Below are positions 7,441 to 15,488 of a stretch of 64,000 bases of DNA, piece by piece. The notes beneath the pieces were generated by a model, which saw only the letters and a list, made by a program, of their open reading frames with translations, had not been told where the DNA came from and ran no database searches. Position numbers and translations under genes: made by a program. The stretch comes from SUG1106 sp051883095 (GTDB lineage Bacteria; Bacillota; Clostridia; Peptostreptococcales; Anaerovoracaceae). The DNA is taken from positions 1 to 64,000 of the forward strand of contig JBJETB010000092.1 in the NCBI GenBank assembly GCA_051883095.1. Reading direction: 5' to 3'. The first letter of the stretch is position 1. The number at the start of each line of letters is the position of its first letter.

Positions 7441-8847
7441 ATGGAATTAGAAACGATGGGTTGGATATCGCTTCTCCCGGCAATTATCGCAATCGTATTA
7501 TCATTCGCAACAAAGAACACAATCGTTGCACTTCTCACAGCCTGCTTCGTAGGAACACTGGTGTCCGGACAGGGACTTCTGGGACTGCCTACACTTATTA
7601 AAGAAGCTTGCGGAACCACCAGCTTCTCATGGGTAATGCTGCTCAACCTTTATATTGCAATCATTGTAGCATTCTTCCATAAGACAGGTGCTATTCAGGC
7701 CTTCTCCGACTGGGTTCACGGAAAGAATCTTTCCAGAAGAGGTACTCAGCTGGTAGCATGGGTTCTGGGTATATTCGTATATTTCTCCGATTCCTTCTCA
7801 CCGCTGTTTGTAGGTACAGTAATGAGAGACATTTCCGACAGAGCTCTTATCTCCAAGGAAAAGCTTTCCTACATCGCTGACTCCACAGCTGCTCCTGTAA
7901 GTGTACTGGTACCTGTAACAGGCTGGGCTGCTTACCTCATGGGTCTTGCAGTAGGTATCGGATGCATTGTGACTCAGGAAGACGCTCAGGGACTTTTCCT
8001 GAAGGCTATTCCGCTTAACTTCTATCCTTTATTCGCAGTTGCTCTCGTAGGACTCGTAGCCAGCGGCATCGTAAAGGACTTCGGACCGATGAAGAAGGCA
8101 GAAAAGAGAGCTATGGAAGAGGGCAAGGTTCTGAGAGACGGAGCTACTCCGCTTATCGGCAAAGAACTTCTGGAAATGAAGCCTGCTGAAGGAATCAAAC
8201 CGAACGTATTACTTAACTTCATCGTTCCTGTACTGATGATTATAACTATCGCTCTGGGAACATTCTTTACTCTTGGTTCAGCCAAGACAATGGAAGCTTT
8301 CCTGTACACCTGCATCTTCATGGGAATCAGCATGCTGATTCAGGGAATTCCTTTCAAGGAAATTATGGAAACAGTTACAGTCGGCATCAAGAGCGGCGTT
8401 CCTGCTGTTACTCTTCTTGCACTGGCATACTCTGTAAATGCACTTTCCAAGACTATGGGAACAGCAAACTTTATCATTTCATCCTGCAGCGATTTCCTGA
8501 CACCGTCAGTTCTTCCTGCAATCATTTTCCTGGTAGCCTGCATCATGGCTTTCGCAACAGGTTCATCATGGGGAACATTCGCAATCTGCATGCCTATAGC
8601 TCTTCCGCTGGCATTTGCATACACAGACGGACAGCTTACAACTCTGGTTGTAGCATGCTTTGCAGCAGTAGCAGGCGGCGGCGTATTCGGAGACCACTGC
8701 TCACCGCTTTCAGACACTACTATCCTGGCATCAACAGGTGCAGGTGCTGACCATATCGACCACGTAAAGACTCAGCTCCCTTACTCACTGACCTGCGGAG
8801 TTCTGGCCTTTATCGGTTACCTGATTTTAGGATTTACTTCTCTGTAA
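7441..8847 (+). CDS. NhaC-family antiporter / amino-acid carrier
   Basis: Membrane carrier of the NhaC superfamily (Pfam Na_H_antiporter). 468 residues, mostly hydrophobic with about a dozen spans. Diagnostic motifs are FATGSSWGTFAICMP and GGVFGDHCSPLSDTTILAS, followed by the acidic/His segment GADHIDHVKTQLPYSL. Family members exchange Na+/H+ or small organic anions and amino acids. The start has AAAGGAGG upstream. Transcription is from a sigma-54 promoter, and the gene is followed by a sigma-54 activator and a sigma-54-driven alanine-dehydrogenase-like gene, so it probably moves a substrate or product of that amino-acid pathway rather than serving general sodium homeostasis. That role is inference. 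Confidence 0.85.
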   Translation: MELETMGWISLLPAIIAIVLSFATKNTIVALLTACFVGTLVSGQGLLGLPTLIKEACGTTSFSWVMLLNLYIAIIVAFFHKTGAIQAFSDWVHGKNLSRRGTQLVAWVLGIFVYFSDSFSPLFVGTVMRDISDRALISKEKLSYIADSTAAPVSVLVPVTGWAAYLMGLAVGIGCIVTQEDAQGLFLKAIPLNFYPLFAVALVGLVASGIVKDFGPMKKAEKRAMEEGKVLRDGATPLIGKELLEMKPAEGIKPNVLLNFIVPVLMIITIALGTFFTLGSAKTMEAFLYTCIFMGISMLIQGIPFKEIMETVTVGIKSGVPAVTLLALAYSVNALSKTMGTANFIISSCSDFLTPSVLPAIIFLVACIMAFATGSSWGTFAICMPIALPLAFAYTDGQLTTLVVACFAAVAGGGVFGDHCSPLSDTTILASTGAGADHIDHVKTQLPYSLTCGVLAFIGYLILGFTSL

Positions 8848-8867
8848 TTACATAATAATATCCTTAC

Positions 8868-8902
8868 GGCCTCTGCTGCGATTATGCGGCAGGGGTCTTT
8901 TT
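8868..8902 (+). terminator. Rho-independent terminator after the nhaC-type gene
   Basis: A 12-bp stem with three G-T pairs (GGCCTCTGCTGC against GCGGCAGGGGTC, loop GATTAT) followed by TTTTT. It isolates the carrier from the activator gene. Confidence 0.8.
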
Positions 8903-8993
8903 CTGCTTGTGAAAATCTGTCCGATATATTAAAATAGATATGATACACTTTTAAATTCTGCGTATTTATTAAAAACCAAAGGAAAAGGCTGAT

Positions 8994-10427
8994 ATGGAAG
9001 ATATAACAAAACTGTTTAAAGACATAGGATACATCGAAGGGATCACCATAATCAACGTGGAGGGAGAAATTCTTTTCTCTGCCAAGTTCAACAACAAAAT
9101 GAACGGGAAAAGGACAAAAAACTACGAGGTTGTGGGCAAGAAGTTCCTGGATGTTTATGAAAATCTTGATGAGACCAACAGCAGCACATACCGTGCCATG
9201 AGAAACGGTGTGCCTGTATATGTGGAAAATCAGGAGCTTAAAAGCGTCGGACAGGAGGCGATCAATATAACGTCTCTTTCTGTGCCTATAAAGAGCGGAG
9301 GCTCTATAGTGGGAGCTGTGGACCTTTCCGTTGTATCGAATCCTCCTAAAGACTCTGACGGTGTAGAAATAAAAGACGAGGTGCTGTACGCCTACAACAA
9401 GGTGGAAAGCCTCCGCAGGGCTGATGATAAGGCGGTTTACACCGTAGATGATATTCATACCTGCGAGAGCGTGATGATTCAGATGAAGGAGAATATAGCC
9501 AAGTTTGCCAAGTCTGACCTGCCTGTGCTGATTTACGGAGAAACGGGTACTGGCAAAGAGCTTGTGGCCCATTCCCTGCATAATCTGAGCGGCAGAAAGG
9601 ACAAGCCTTTTGTGGTGCAGAACTGCTCGTCAATACCTGCCAACCTGATCGAAAGTATTCTTTTCGGCACATCAAAGGGCGCATTTACAGGTGCCGTAGA
9701 CAACATGGGTCTGCTGGAGCTGGCAGACGGCGGCACCCTTTTCCTTGATGAAATAAACTCCATGCCAATGGAACTTCAGCCTAAAATACTGAGAGTTATT
9801 CAGGACGGCACATTCCGTCGCGTTGGCGGTAAGGACATAAGGCATGTGAATGTGCGGATTCTTTCTTCGACAAATGAAAAGCTGGAAAATGTAATAGCAG
9901 ACGGACGCTTCAGGACAGACCTGTTTTATCGACTGGCGGTTCTGGTGCTGGAGATTCCGCCTCTGCGCAGCCGTAAAAAAGATATACCTCTGCTTACCAA
10001 CCTTTTCATCGGAAAGTATAATGCCATGTTCGGCAAGAGAATACATAAGGTGGCACCGCAGGTCTACGATGCTCTTTCCGAATGCAGCTGGCAGGGCAAT
10101 GTCAGAGAGCTGGAAAGCGTCATCGCTGCGGCGGTATGTGTGGCCGACGAAAGGGCGGAAACTCTGGAATACAGCCATATAGCAGATCGTCTTGGCTGTC
10201 TGGAAAAGGTGACAGAGTCCGGGAACCAGAGGGATGAGGCGGATATGGCAGGAGCTGCGCTGACCGATTCTGAACGTGGAGCCCTGACGGATATGGTCTC
10301 GGAATACGAGAAAAAGCTTATCGGCAGAGCACTGAAAGAGTCTGACGGAAATATTACCAGGGCAGCACAGCTTCTGGATGTTCCGAGGCAGACTCTCAGC
10401 CGGAAGGTAAAGGAGTACGGTCTGTAA
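8994..10427 (+). CDS. Sigma-54-dependent transcriptional activator, RocR-like
   Basis: Enhancer-binding protein (477 residues) that remodels sigma-54 RNA polymerase with ATP. An N-terminal sensory region (1-115) has the PAS-like pattern of RocR-type activators (KKFLDVYENLDETNSSTYRAM and IKSGGSIVGAVDLS). The AAA+ domain has Walker A GETGTGKE at 182-189, the sigma-54-contacting GAFTGA loop at 229-234 and FLDEINSM as Walker B. A Fis-type helix-turn-helix closes the protein (GNITRAAQLLDVPRQTLSRKV). It sits between two genes that carry consensus sigma-54 promoters, so they are the likely targets; the ligand is probably an amino acid such as alanine, by inference from the neighbours. Confidence 0.93.
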   Translation: MEDITKLFKDIGYIEGITIINVEGEILFSAKFNNKMNGKRTKNYEVVGKKFLDVYENLDETNSSTYRAMRNGVPVYVENQELKSVGQEAINITSLSVPIKSGGSIVGAVDLSVVSNPPKDSDGVEIKDEVLYAYNKVESLRRADDKAVYTVDDIHTCESVMIQMKENIAKFAKSDLPVLIYGETGTGKELVAHSLHNLSGRKDKPFVVQNCSSIPANLIESILFGTSKGAFTGAVDNMGLLELADGGTLFLDEINSMPMELQPKILRVIQDGTFRRVGGKDIRHVNVRILSSTNEKLENVIADGRFRTDLFYRLAVLVLEIPPLRSRKKDIPLLTNLFIGKYNAMFGKRIHKVAPQVYDALSECSWQGNVRELESVIAAAVCVADERAETLEYSHIADRLGCLEKVTESGNQRDEADMAGAALTDSERGALTDMVSEYEKKLIGRALKESDGNITRAAQLLDVPRQTLSRKVKEYGL

Positions 10428-10522
10428 ACAGGCGCTTTAAAATGGTCTTGTGATATGCTGATTGCTCATAATCGGGCAGACATGACTGCCGCCTGAGACT
10501 TAAATAATATGACGAAATCCTT

Positions 10523-10548
10523 GAAGATGTTGAAATTTCAACATCTTC
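10523..10548 (+). promoter_or_regulatory. 26-bp perfect palindrome before the alanine-dehydrogenase-like gene
   Basis: Each arm is the exact complement of the other with no loop; the core is GTTGAAATTTCAA at 10529-10541. It ends 17 nt before the -24 box, and its core recurs at 7348-7360. It is the best candidate binding site for the activator at 8994. Because TTCTTTTTAT follows, it might instead or also act as a weak terminator for that gene. Confidence 0.6.
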
Positions 10549-10565
10549 TTTTTATGTAATAAAGT

Positions 10566-10581
10566 TGGCACAGCATTTGCT
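10566..10581 (+). promoter_or_regulatory. Sigma-54 (-24/-12) promoter of the alanine-dehydrogenase-like gene
   Basis: TGGCAC (10566-10571), AGCAT, TTGCT (10577-10581): exact consensus, about 60 nt before the start codon at 10642. Confidence 0.92.
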
Positions 10582-10641
10582 TTTATATGTGGCATAATCA
10601 AGTATACAATAAAGAACTGTAACATGAAAGGAAGCATTGAA

Positions 10642-11811
10642 ATGAAATTTGGAGTTTTGAAGGACATTAAAAACGGTGAGTACAGAGTAGTGGCCACTCC
10701 TGCTGAAGTCAGCCTGATTGTTGGCGACGGCCATGAAGTTTACGTTGCAAGCAATGCAGGTTATGCTGCAGGTTTTGACGATGAGGAATATGCAGCAGCG
10801 GGCGCAACTATTCTGGCAACTAACGAAGAAATCTGGGCAACATGTGATTTTGTAGCTAAAGTTAAGGAAATCGAGCCTAGCGAGTATGACCTCATGAGAG
10901 AGGGCCAGATGATTTACTGCTGCATCCATCCGGCAGCTCACAGGGAAGAGGTTGACGCACTTCTTGAGAAAAAGGTTATCGCAATCACTGCAGAGGACTC
11001 TCACAGATACGGTTCGCCGAACTGTGAAGCGGCTGGCAAAGCAGGAGCTTTCATGGGTCTCTGGTCAATGATGAGCACTAACGGCGGCAGCGGCAAGTTC
11101 GTAAGCGGACTTGGAGCAGCTCCGGGAATCAAAGCTCTGGTATGCGGCTGCGGTACAGTCGGCAAGGGTGCTATCGAGGTTCTGCAGACCATGGGTGCTT
11201 GGGTAACCGTTGCAGATATCAACATAGGTGCTTTAAGAGACATAGCAACTAAGTATGACGGCAAGGTAAACACCATTATTTCCAATAAATATAACCTTAC
11301 AAAAGAACTTCCGACTACGGACCTGGTAATCAACTGCGTAAGATGGCCTAAGAACGCCAAGGAAGCCATGATCACCAGAGAAATGGTAGCTTCCATGAGA
11401 AGAGGATCTGTAATCGTAGATGTAAGCAACGACGAAGGCTGCATTGAGACTTTCCACGAAACAACTCATGATGACCCTATCTACATCGAAGAGGGTGTTG
11501 TACATTACTGTGTCAGCAATATTCCGGGAGCTATTGCAGGTTCTACATCCGTTGCTTATGCTGCAGGTATCGTAAACCACTTCCGTTCAATTATGAACAA
11601 CGGTCTTGAAGAAGCCTGCGCAAGAGACGGTTTCCTCAGAAGAAGCCTTACTGCTTACAAAGGTTACCTTACTCACGAGGAAACAAGCGGCATTCAGGGA
11701 AGACCTTGGGTTAAGCCGGAGGTTATTCTGGGAATCGCAGACAGAAAGCTGGATCCGGCTCCGGCAGCTACTGTTACTAAATCCGAAAACTTTTACGACG
11801 AGTTCAAATAA
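10642..11811 (+). CDS. Alanine dehydrogenase-like NAD(P)-dependent oxidoreductase
   Basis: Member of the alanine dehydrogenase / transhydrogenase-alpha family, whose best-known member reversibly oxidises L-alanine to pyruvate and ammonia. Start at 10642 gives 389 residues (MKFGVLKDIKNGEYRVV, with the substrate-binding Arg15). An ATG at 10624 is rejected because GAAAGGA sits 8 nt before 10642. Other features are KVKEIEPSEYDLM, CIHPAA at the usual LHLAA position, and the NAD-binding VCGCGTVGKGAIEVL. The SDEG.. and GS-x-AYA segments differ from textbook Ald, so a related amino-acid dehydrogenase or N-(carboxyalkyl) amino-acid synthase is possible. It is driven by a sigma-54 promoter and ends at a strong terminator. 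Confidence 0.8.
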   Translation: MKFGVLKDIKNGEYRVVATPAEVSLIVGDGHEVYVASNAGYAAGFDDEEYAAAGATILATNEEIWATCDFVAKVKEIEPSEYDLMREGQMIYCCIHPAAHREEVDALLEKKVIAITAEDSHRYGSPNCEAAGKAGAFMGLWSMMSTNGGSGKFVSGLGAAPGIKALVCGCGTVGKGAIEVLQTMGAWVTVADINIGALRDIATKYDGKVNTIISNKYNLTKELPTTDLVINCVRWPKNAKEAMITREMVASMRRGSVIVDVSNDEGCIETFHETTHDDPIYIEEGVVHYCVSNIPGAIAGSTSVAYAAGIVNHFRSIMNNGLEEACARDGFLRRSLTAYKGYLTHEETSGIQGRPWVKPEVILGIADRKLDPAPAATVTKSENFYDEFK

Positions 11812-11850
11812 TTTCCTTTTTTACATATATCATATATACTTTTTTCCTTG

Positions 11851-11884
11851 GACATACCTGGACGCTTCAGGTATGTCTTTTTTT
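11851..11884 (+). terminator. Rho-independent terminator after the alanine-dehydrogenase-like gene
   Basis: Perfect 10-bp stem GACATACCTG / CAGGTATGTC, loop of 7 nt, then seven T. Confidence 0.92.
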
Positions 11885-11945
11885 CATAAAAACAGGACTG
11901 CGGCGGCAGAATAACAATTGAGATACCGGAGAGGAGAATGATATT

Positions 11946-12833
11946 ATGCTGAATTACAGAACCGACCTTGCCGTCGAACGGTCACAGCTTCTTGACGAAG
12001 CCGGGCAGCGTGCGCAGGGCTACATTAAAAAACAGAGCCAGATAGACGATGACATCGCCGTCACAGAAATTAAGATTACCACCGAGGAGGGTGAAAAAGC
12101 TTTCGGAAAGCCTCGCGGCACCTACATCACCCTGGAGGTAAAGGGTGTGCTGGAGGAAAAATCACAGATAAAGGAACGAGCCGCTCATGCTCTGGCCGAC
12201 CGGCTTAAAGAACTTATTAAGTTTGACTACTATCTCAAGGTTCTGGTGGTCGGCCTTGGCAACGAAAAAGTAACACCGGACAGCCTGGGACCACATACGG
12301 TGGACAAGGTGAAGATTACTTCTCATCTTTTCAGAATATTCGAGTGCGACGGAGACTGGGAGATGGCCAATGTCAGCGGTTTCAATCCCTCTGTGACGGG
12401 GGTGACGGGTATGGAGACCGCCGATCTTATTGAAAAAGTGACGGGTCTTGTAAAACCTGATGCGATAATCTGTATAGATGCGCTGGCGGCCAAAGACATA
12501 AACCGGCTCAGTACTACCATCCAGGTGTGCGACACGGGGATTTTCCCCGGTGCCGGCATGGGCAACAACCGCAAAGAAATCAGCCGCAGCACTGTAGGAT
12601 GTCCCGTGATTTCCATAGGAGTTCCGACAGTGATTGACTCTAGAACACTGCTGCTGGAGGCGGCTGAGTCGATAGATAATCCGGTTTTCGGGTCGCTGCT
12701 GCAAAAATACATTGAGGGCCGTGATATGGACATGATTGTAACTTCCACAGATATTGATGCCATAATCAAGGATTTCTCCGACATTATTTCAAATGCCATA
12801 AATATAACTCTTCATCCGGGCATATATTCATAG
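11946..12833 (+). CDS. gpr: Spore germination protease GPR
   Basis: Protease made in the forespore that degrades small acid-soluble spore proteins during germination. The 295-residue protein begins NYRTDLAVE, the family signature, then DIAVTEIKIT and the conserved core VVGLGNEKVTPDSLGPHTV. DAIICIDALAAK and GAGMGNNRKEIS also match the family. GPR is made as a zymogen that is trimmed at its N terminus. The purine-rich GGAGAGGAG upstream supports the start. It forms a probable sporulation unit with spoIIP, 49 nt downstream. Confidence 0.96.
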   Translation: MLNYRTDLAVERSQLLDEAGQRAQGYIKKQSQIDDDIAVTEIKITTEEGEKAFGKPRGTYITLEVKGVLEEKSQIKERAAHALADRLKELIKFDYYLKVLVVGLGNEKVTPDSLGPHTVDKVKITSHLFRIFECDGDWEMANVSGFNPSVTGVTGMETADLIEKVTGLVKPDAIICIDALAAKDINRLSTTIQVCDTGIFPGAGMGNNRKEISRSTVGCPVISIGVPTVIDSRTLLLEAAESIDNPVFGSLLQKYIEGRDMDMIVTSTDIDAIIKDFSDIISNAINITLHPGIYS

Positions 12834-12882
12834 GGTAAATGATTTTGCCGGCAGTGCGGCAGAACGGAGCAGGAGATTATAG

Positions 12883-13773
12883 ATGAAAAAAGGCTTTGGA
12901 TTGATTCTTATGGGGATGTATGTACTGAGTACGGTGTTTTTCTGCGGCAATCTGCAGGAAGGAGGCGGAACGGTATTCGGGGATAAAATTATGACCGCAT
13001 CAGATTTCGGAGTAATGTGTATTTCCACGTCATATCCGGGTTTTTCTATTGAACTGGCCGATTCACGGGATAATGAAAATGCGTCGTTCCGGACTTCTGA
13101 CGGCATGGAGACTGATGCGGCGCAGGTCAAAGCCATTGATGCCGAAGAAAAGCCTGAGCCGGTTGTGTTCGGAGATGAACCGGCAGTACTCATCGTCCAT
13201 ACCCATGCCACGGAATCCTACATGCCTGCTTCTGAAGGAAACTACCATACCAGGAAGAAGGAGAACACAGTGCGGGATGTGGGGGATGCGCTGGCTCAGA
13301 CTCTGAAGGATGAGGGTATAATGTCCGTGCATGATATGACCCTTCACGACAATCCTTCCTACAGCCAGTCATACAGCCGCTCCTACAAGACCATAGAAGA
13401 GCTTCTGAAAAAATATCCCACCATCAAATGTGTAATCGACCTTCACCGAGATGCAATTTCCTCAGACTCAAAAGCAAAGACCGTTTCCGTAGGAGGGCGG
13501 CAGTGCGCTTCATATTCTTTTGTAGTCAGCAATGCTGTTTCAACATACGATGCCAATCTTAAATTCATCAGGCGCCTTAACAAAGAATCCTCAGAAAGTT
13601 ACAGCGGCTTCTGCGGCAAAGTGATTGAGCGTGGCTATCGCTACAATCAGGAGCTTTCAAGTCATTACATGCTGCTTGAGATCGGCTATAACAGAAATGA
13701 CATCGAGGAGGCGAGAAACACAGCTGAGGTTTTCGGAAAGGTTCTGGCTGACACACTGAAGGCGGGGTATTAA
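12883..13773 (+). CDS. spoIIP: Stage II sporulation protein P
   Basis: Cell-wall amidase/endopeptidase of the SpoIID-SpoIIM-SpoIIP complex that drives forespore engulfment. 296 residues with an N-terminal membrane segment (about 4-20). The amidase domain contains LIVHTHATESY (His zinc ligand), CVIDLHRDAIS and the catalytic-type LLEIGYNRNDIEEARNTAE close to the end. The gene follows gpr, a common arrangement in Clostridia. No terminator is seen after it; an AT-rich, gene-free stretch of about 500 nt follows. Confidence 0.95.
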   Translation: MKKGFGLILMGMYVLSTVFFCGNLQEGGGTVFGDKIMTASDFGVMCISTSYPGFSIELADSRDNENASFRTSDGMETDAAQVKAIDAEEKPEPVVFGDEPAVLIVHTHATESYMPASEGNYHTRKKENTVRDVGDALAQTLKDEGIMSVHDMTLHDNPSYSQSYSRSYKTIEELLKKYPTIKCVIDLHRDAISSDSKAKTVSVGGRQCASYSFVVSNAVSTYDANLKFIRRLNKESSESYSGFCGKVIERGYRYNQELSSHYMLLEIGYNRNDIEEARNTAEVFGKVLADTLKAGY

Positions 13774-13879
13774 AGCGAAAGTGGGTGAACATCGCACCGA
13801 TTGTGTGGCCATAAAAAATAGAAATGCCTTATTATGTCTGATCACGTCATCCACAACATGAAAATATTATAACTATAAG

Positions 13880-14129
13880 AAAGTAAACCTAAAATATCTT
13901 AAAACATTAGAAAAATTAAAAAATGGTTTACTTTTTTGGTACATTAAAATAATATTTATAAAAGTTAAACTTAAAAATAAACCAGGAAATGCTACAAACG
14001 TTGAAAATACATATTTAATGGTCTACTTTTTTAGTGAAGAACTATGAAACAGATAAAAAATGAAATGTGTAGTAGACTATATAATCCTCGTAGTCGTTGA
14101 AAATAATTATTTTAGGTTTACTTTTTGAA
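13880..14129. repeat. Four dispersed copies of a GGTYTACTTTTTT element in an AT-rich spacer
   Basis: GGTTTACTTTTTTGG at 13925-13939, GGTCTACTTTTTTAG at 14020-14034, GGTTTACTTTTTGAA at 14115-14129, and an inverted copy AAAGTAAACC at 13880-13889. The three forward copies start 95 nt apart (13925, 14020, 14115). The spacer between spoIIP and the nuclease-like gene (13774-14278) contains no other gene I can support. Confidence 0.65.
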
Positions 14130-14207
14130 ATTTTGAAATTTGGCTAAAGTTCGAGATTTCGAGGAGTTCGAGGTTTCAAAATAATTCTAAATAAAAGGAA
14201 AAAACTG

Positions 14208-14236
14208 TTTACAATCAATCCATAAAATGGTATAAT
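14208..14236 (+). promoter_or_regulatory. Sigma-A promoter of the first PD-(D/E)XK-like gene
   Basis: TTTACA (14208-14213), 17 nt, TATAAT (14231-14236), about 43 nt before the start codon. Confidence 0.75.
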
Positions 14237-14278
14237 TTTTTTACAGTAAAGTAAGCAAAAGTAATGAAAGGAGTTAAT

Positions 14279-15091
14279 ATGGATTTTAGAGATTATGCCA
14301 GAATAGGGTTGGAAAAAGAACGTCTGCAGCTGATAAAACTTAAAAACATTTTAAAAACCTCTCCAGAAGGCGGCCTGATTTTGAAGAATAATGTGAATGG
14401 ACACAGGAGGTATTACATAACTACAAGGGGGTCAGACAAACGTATCTATGCAAACCGCAAAATGCTGATAATGGTGTACAAGCTCAAACAGAGAAAAAAG
14501 GCTGAAGCCAAGGCACGAATCCTGGAGAATAACATTGCAGTGCGAGAATATGTATTGGAGAATTATCAGGACTGCAGTGATGAAACAATAGATGAAAGGC
14601 TTCCTGCAGCATACCGAAATGATGATGAACTCAATGCTAAGGTGATTAATCAGAAATCTCGAGGCAGACAGATACCCCAGTCCGAGAACCCATACAAGCC
14701 TGAAGAACTCAGACACATAACTTCCTTCAATCTCAGAGTCAGGTCAAAAGGCGAGCTGATAGTTGCGGAGGCCCTTTATGCAGGCGGCTTTGTTTTCTTT
14801 TATGAAAAGCGGCTGGAGGTTTATGATGAAGGCGGGAATATAAAAGTGATCTATCCGGATTTCACTATAGTTTTTCCCAGTGGGTTTATAGTGTACTGGG
14901 AGCATAAGGGGAGACTGGATGACAGGGAGTACATGCTGCGTGACATGAAGAAAACACAGCTATATTACGATAACGGGATTTTTGAGCCCCATAACCTGAT
15001 TGTGACAACAGACGGACCCGGCGGAACGACAGATGTGGAAGCCGTACATAGAATAATAAACGGATTGCTGATGCCGCTTATGGGAATTTAG
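14279..15091 (+). CDS. Uncharacterised protein with a PD-(D/E)XK-type nuclease core (paralogue 1)
   Basis: 270 residues from the ATG at 14279, which has AAAGGAG 5 nt upstream; the earlier ATG at 14264 overlaps that site. The N-terminal half is charged and helical with a short RRYYITTRGSDKRIYANRK beta-type stretch. The C-terminal half has the restriction-endonuclease-like triad in order and spacing: Glu159 (SKGE), Pro193-Asp194 (YPDF) and Glu208-His-Lys210 (WEHKG), so the catalytic set is complete. It resembles the protein at 22496 across its whole length (PEGGL / RYYI / RSK-E / YPDF / WEH), so the two are paralogues. Function is unknown; a DNA-modifying or repair nuclease is only an inference from the fold. 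It is monocistronic with an AT-rich leader. Confidence 0.75.
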   Translation: MDFRDYARIGLEKERLQLIKLKNILKTSPEGGLILKNNVNGHRRYYITTRGSDKRIYANRKMLIMVYKLKQRKKAEAKARILENNIAVREYVLENYQDCSDETIDERLPAAYRNDDELNAKVINQKSRGRQIPQSENPYKPEELRHITSFNLRVRSKGELIVAEALYAGGFVFFYEKRLEVYDEGGNIKVIYPDFTIVFPSGFIVYWEHKGRLDDREYMLRDMKKTQLYYDNGIFEPHNLIVTTDGPGGTTDVEAVHRIINGLLMPLMGI

Positions 15092-15191
15092 GAAAGCATC
15101 TGCAGACGTCACTGGTCTGCCGTCACACAACTGAAACTACATAAAACCAGCCTGCTTACACATACTAATCAAAAAAGGCAGGTGTTTTATT

Positions 15192-15365
15192 ATGAAAAAT
15201 TTTGGCAGCTGCGTCCTGATTATGATTTTGTTCTTTATTGCCGCGATAGCATTTATGGAGGTGGACAGACGGTGCAGCGACATGTACGGTACAGGAGGCA
15301 GAATTGTCTCTGAGGCAGCGGAGACCGCAAGTGCAGCGGCAAGGATAATGGGGGCAGCCAGGTGA
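15192..15365 (+). CDS. Small predicted membrane protein (57 aa)
   Basis: ORF of 57 codons plus stop with AGGTG 7 nt before the ATG. Residues 7-22 form one hydrophobic span (CVLIMILFFIAAIAFM), followed by a short polar tail ending in alanine-rich EAAETASAAARIMGAAR. No family recognised. It lies alone between the nuclease-like gene and the lepA promoter. A long hydrophobic helix plus a usable ribosome site are the only supporting evidence, so it could be spurious. Confidence 0.45.
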   Translation: MKNFGSCVLIMILFFIAAIAFMEVDRRCSDMYGTGGRIVSEAAETASAAARIMGAAR

Positions 15366-15395
15366 GCACGCACAGCGCATCTGGTCATAAAAATA

Positions 15396-15424
15396 TTGAA
15401 ATTATCGCCATTATGTTTTAAAAT
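15396..15424 (+). promoter_or_regulatory. Sigma-A promoter of lepA
   Basis: TTGAAA (15396-15401), 17 nt, TAAAAT (15419-15424), about 65 nt before lepA. Confidence 0.65.
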
Positions 15425-15488
15425 ATAAATTGGAGTTGTATGTCATACATCACCGAAAAAATTAAAATGCGAGGAATCAGACAACATA

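Noticed and set aside
15102..15120. GCAGAC-N7-GTCTGC hairpin after nuclease-like paralogue 1
   Set aside because: Only 6 bp with no T-tract; not strong enough to call a terminator.
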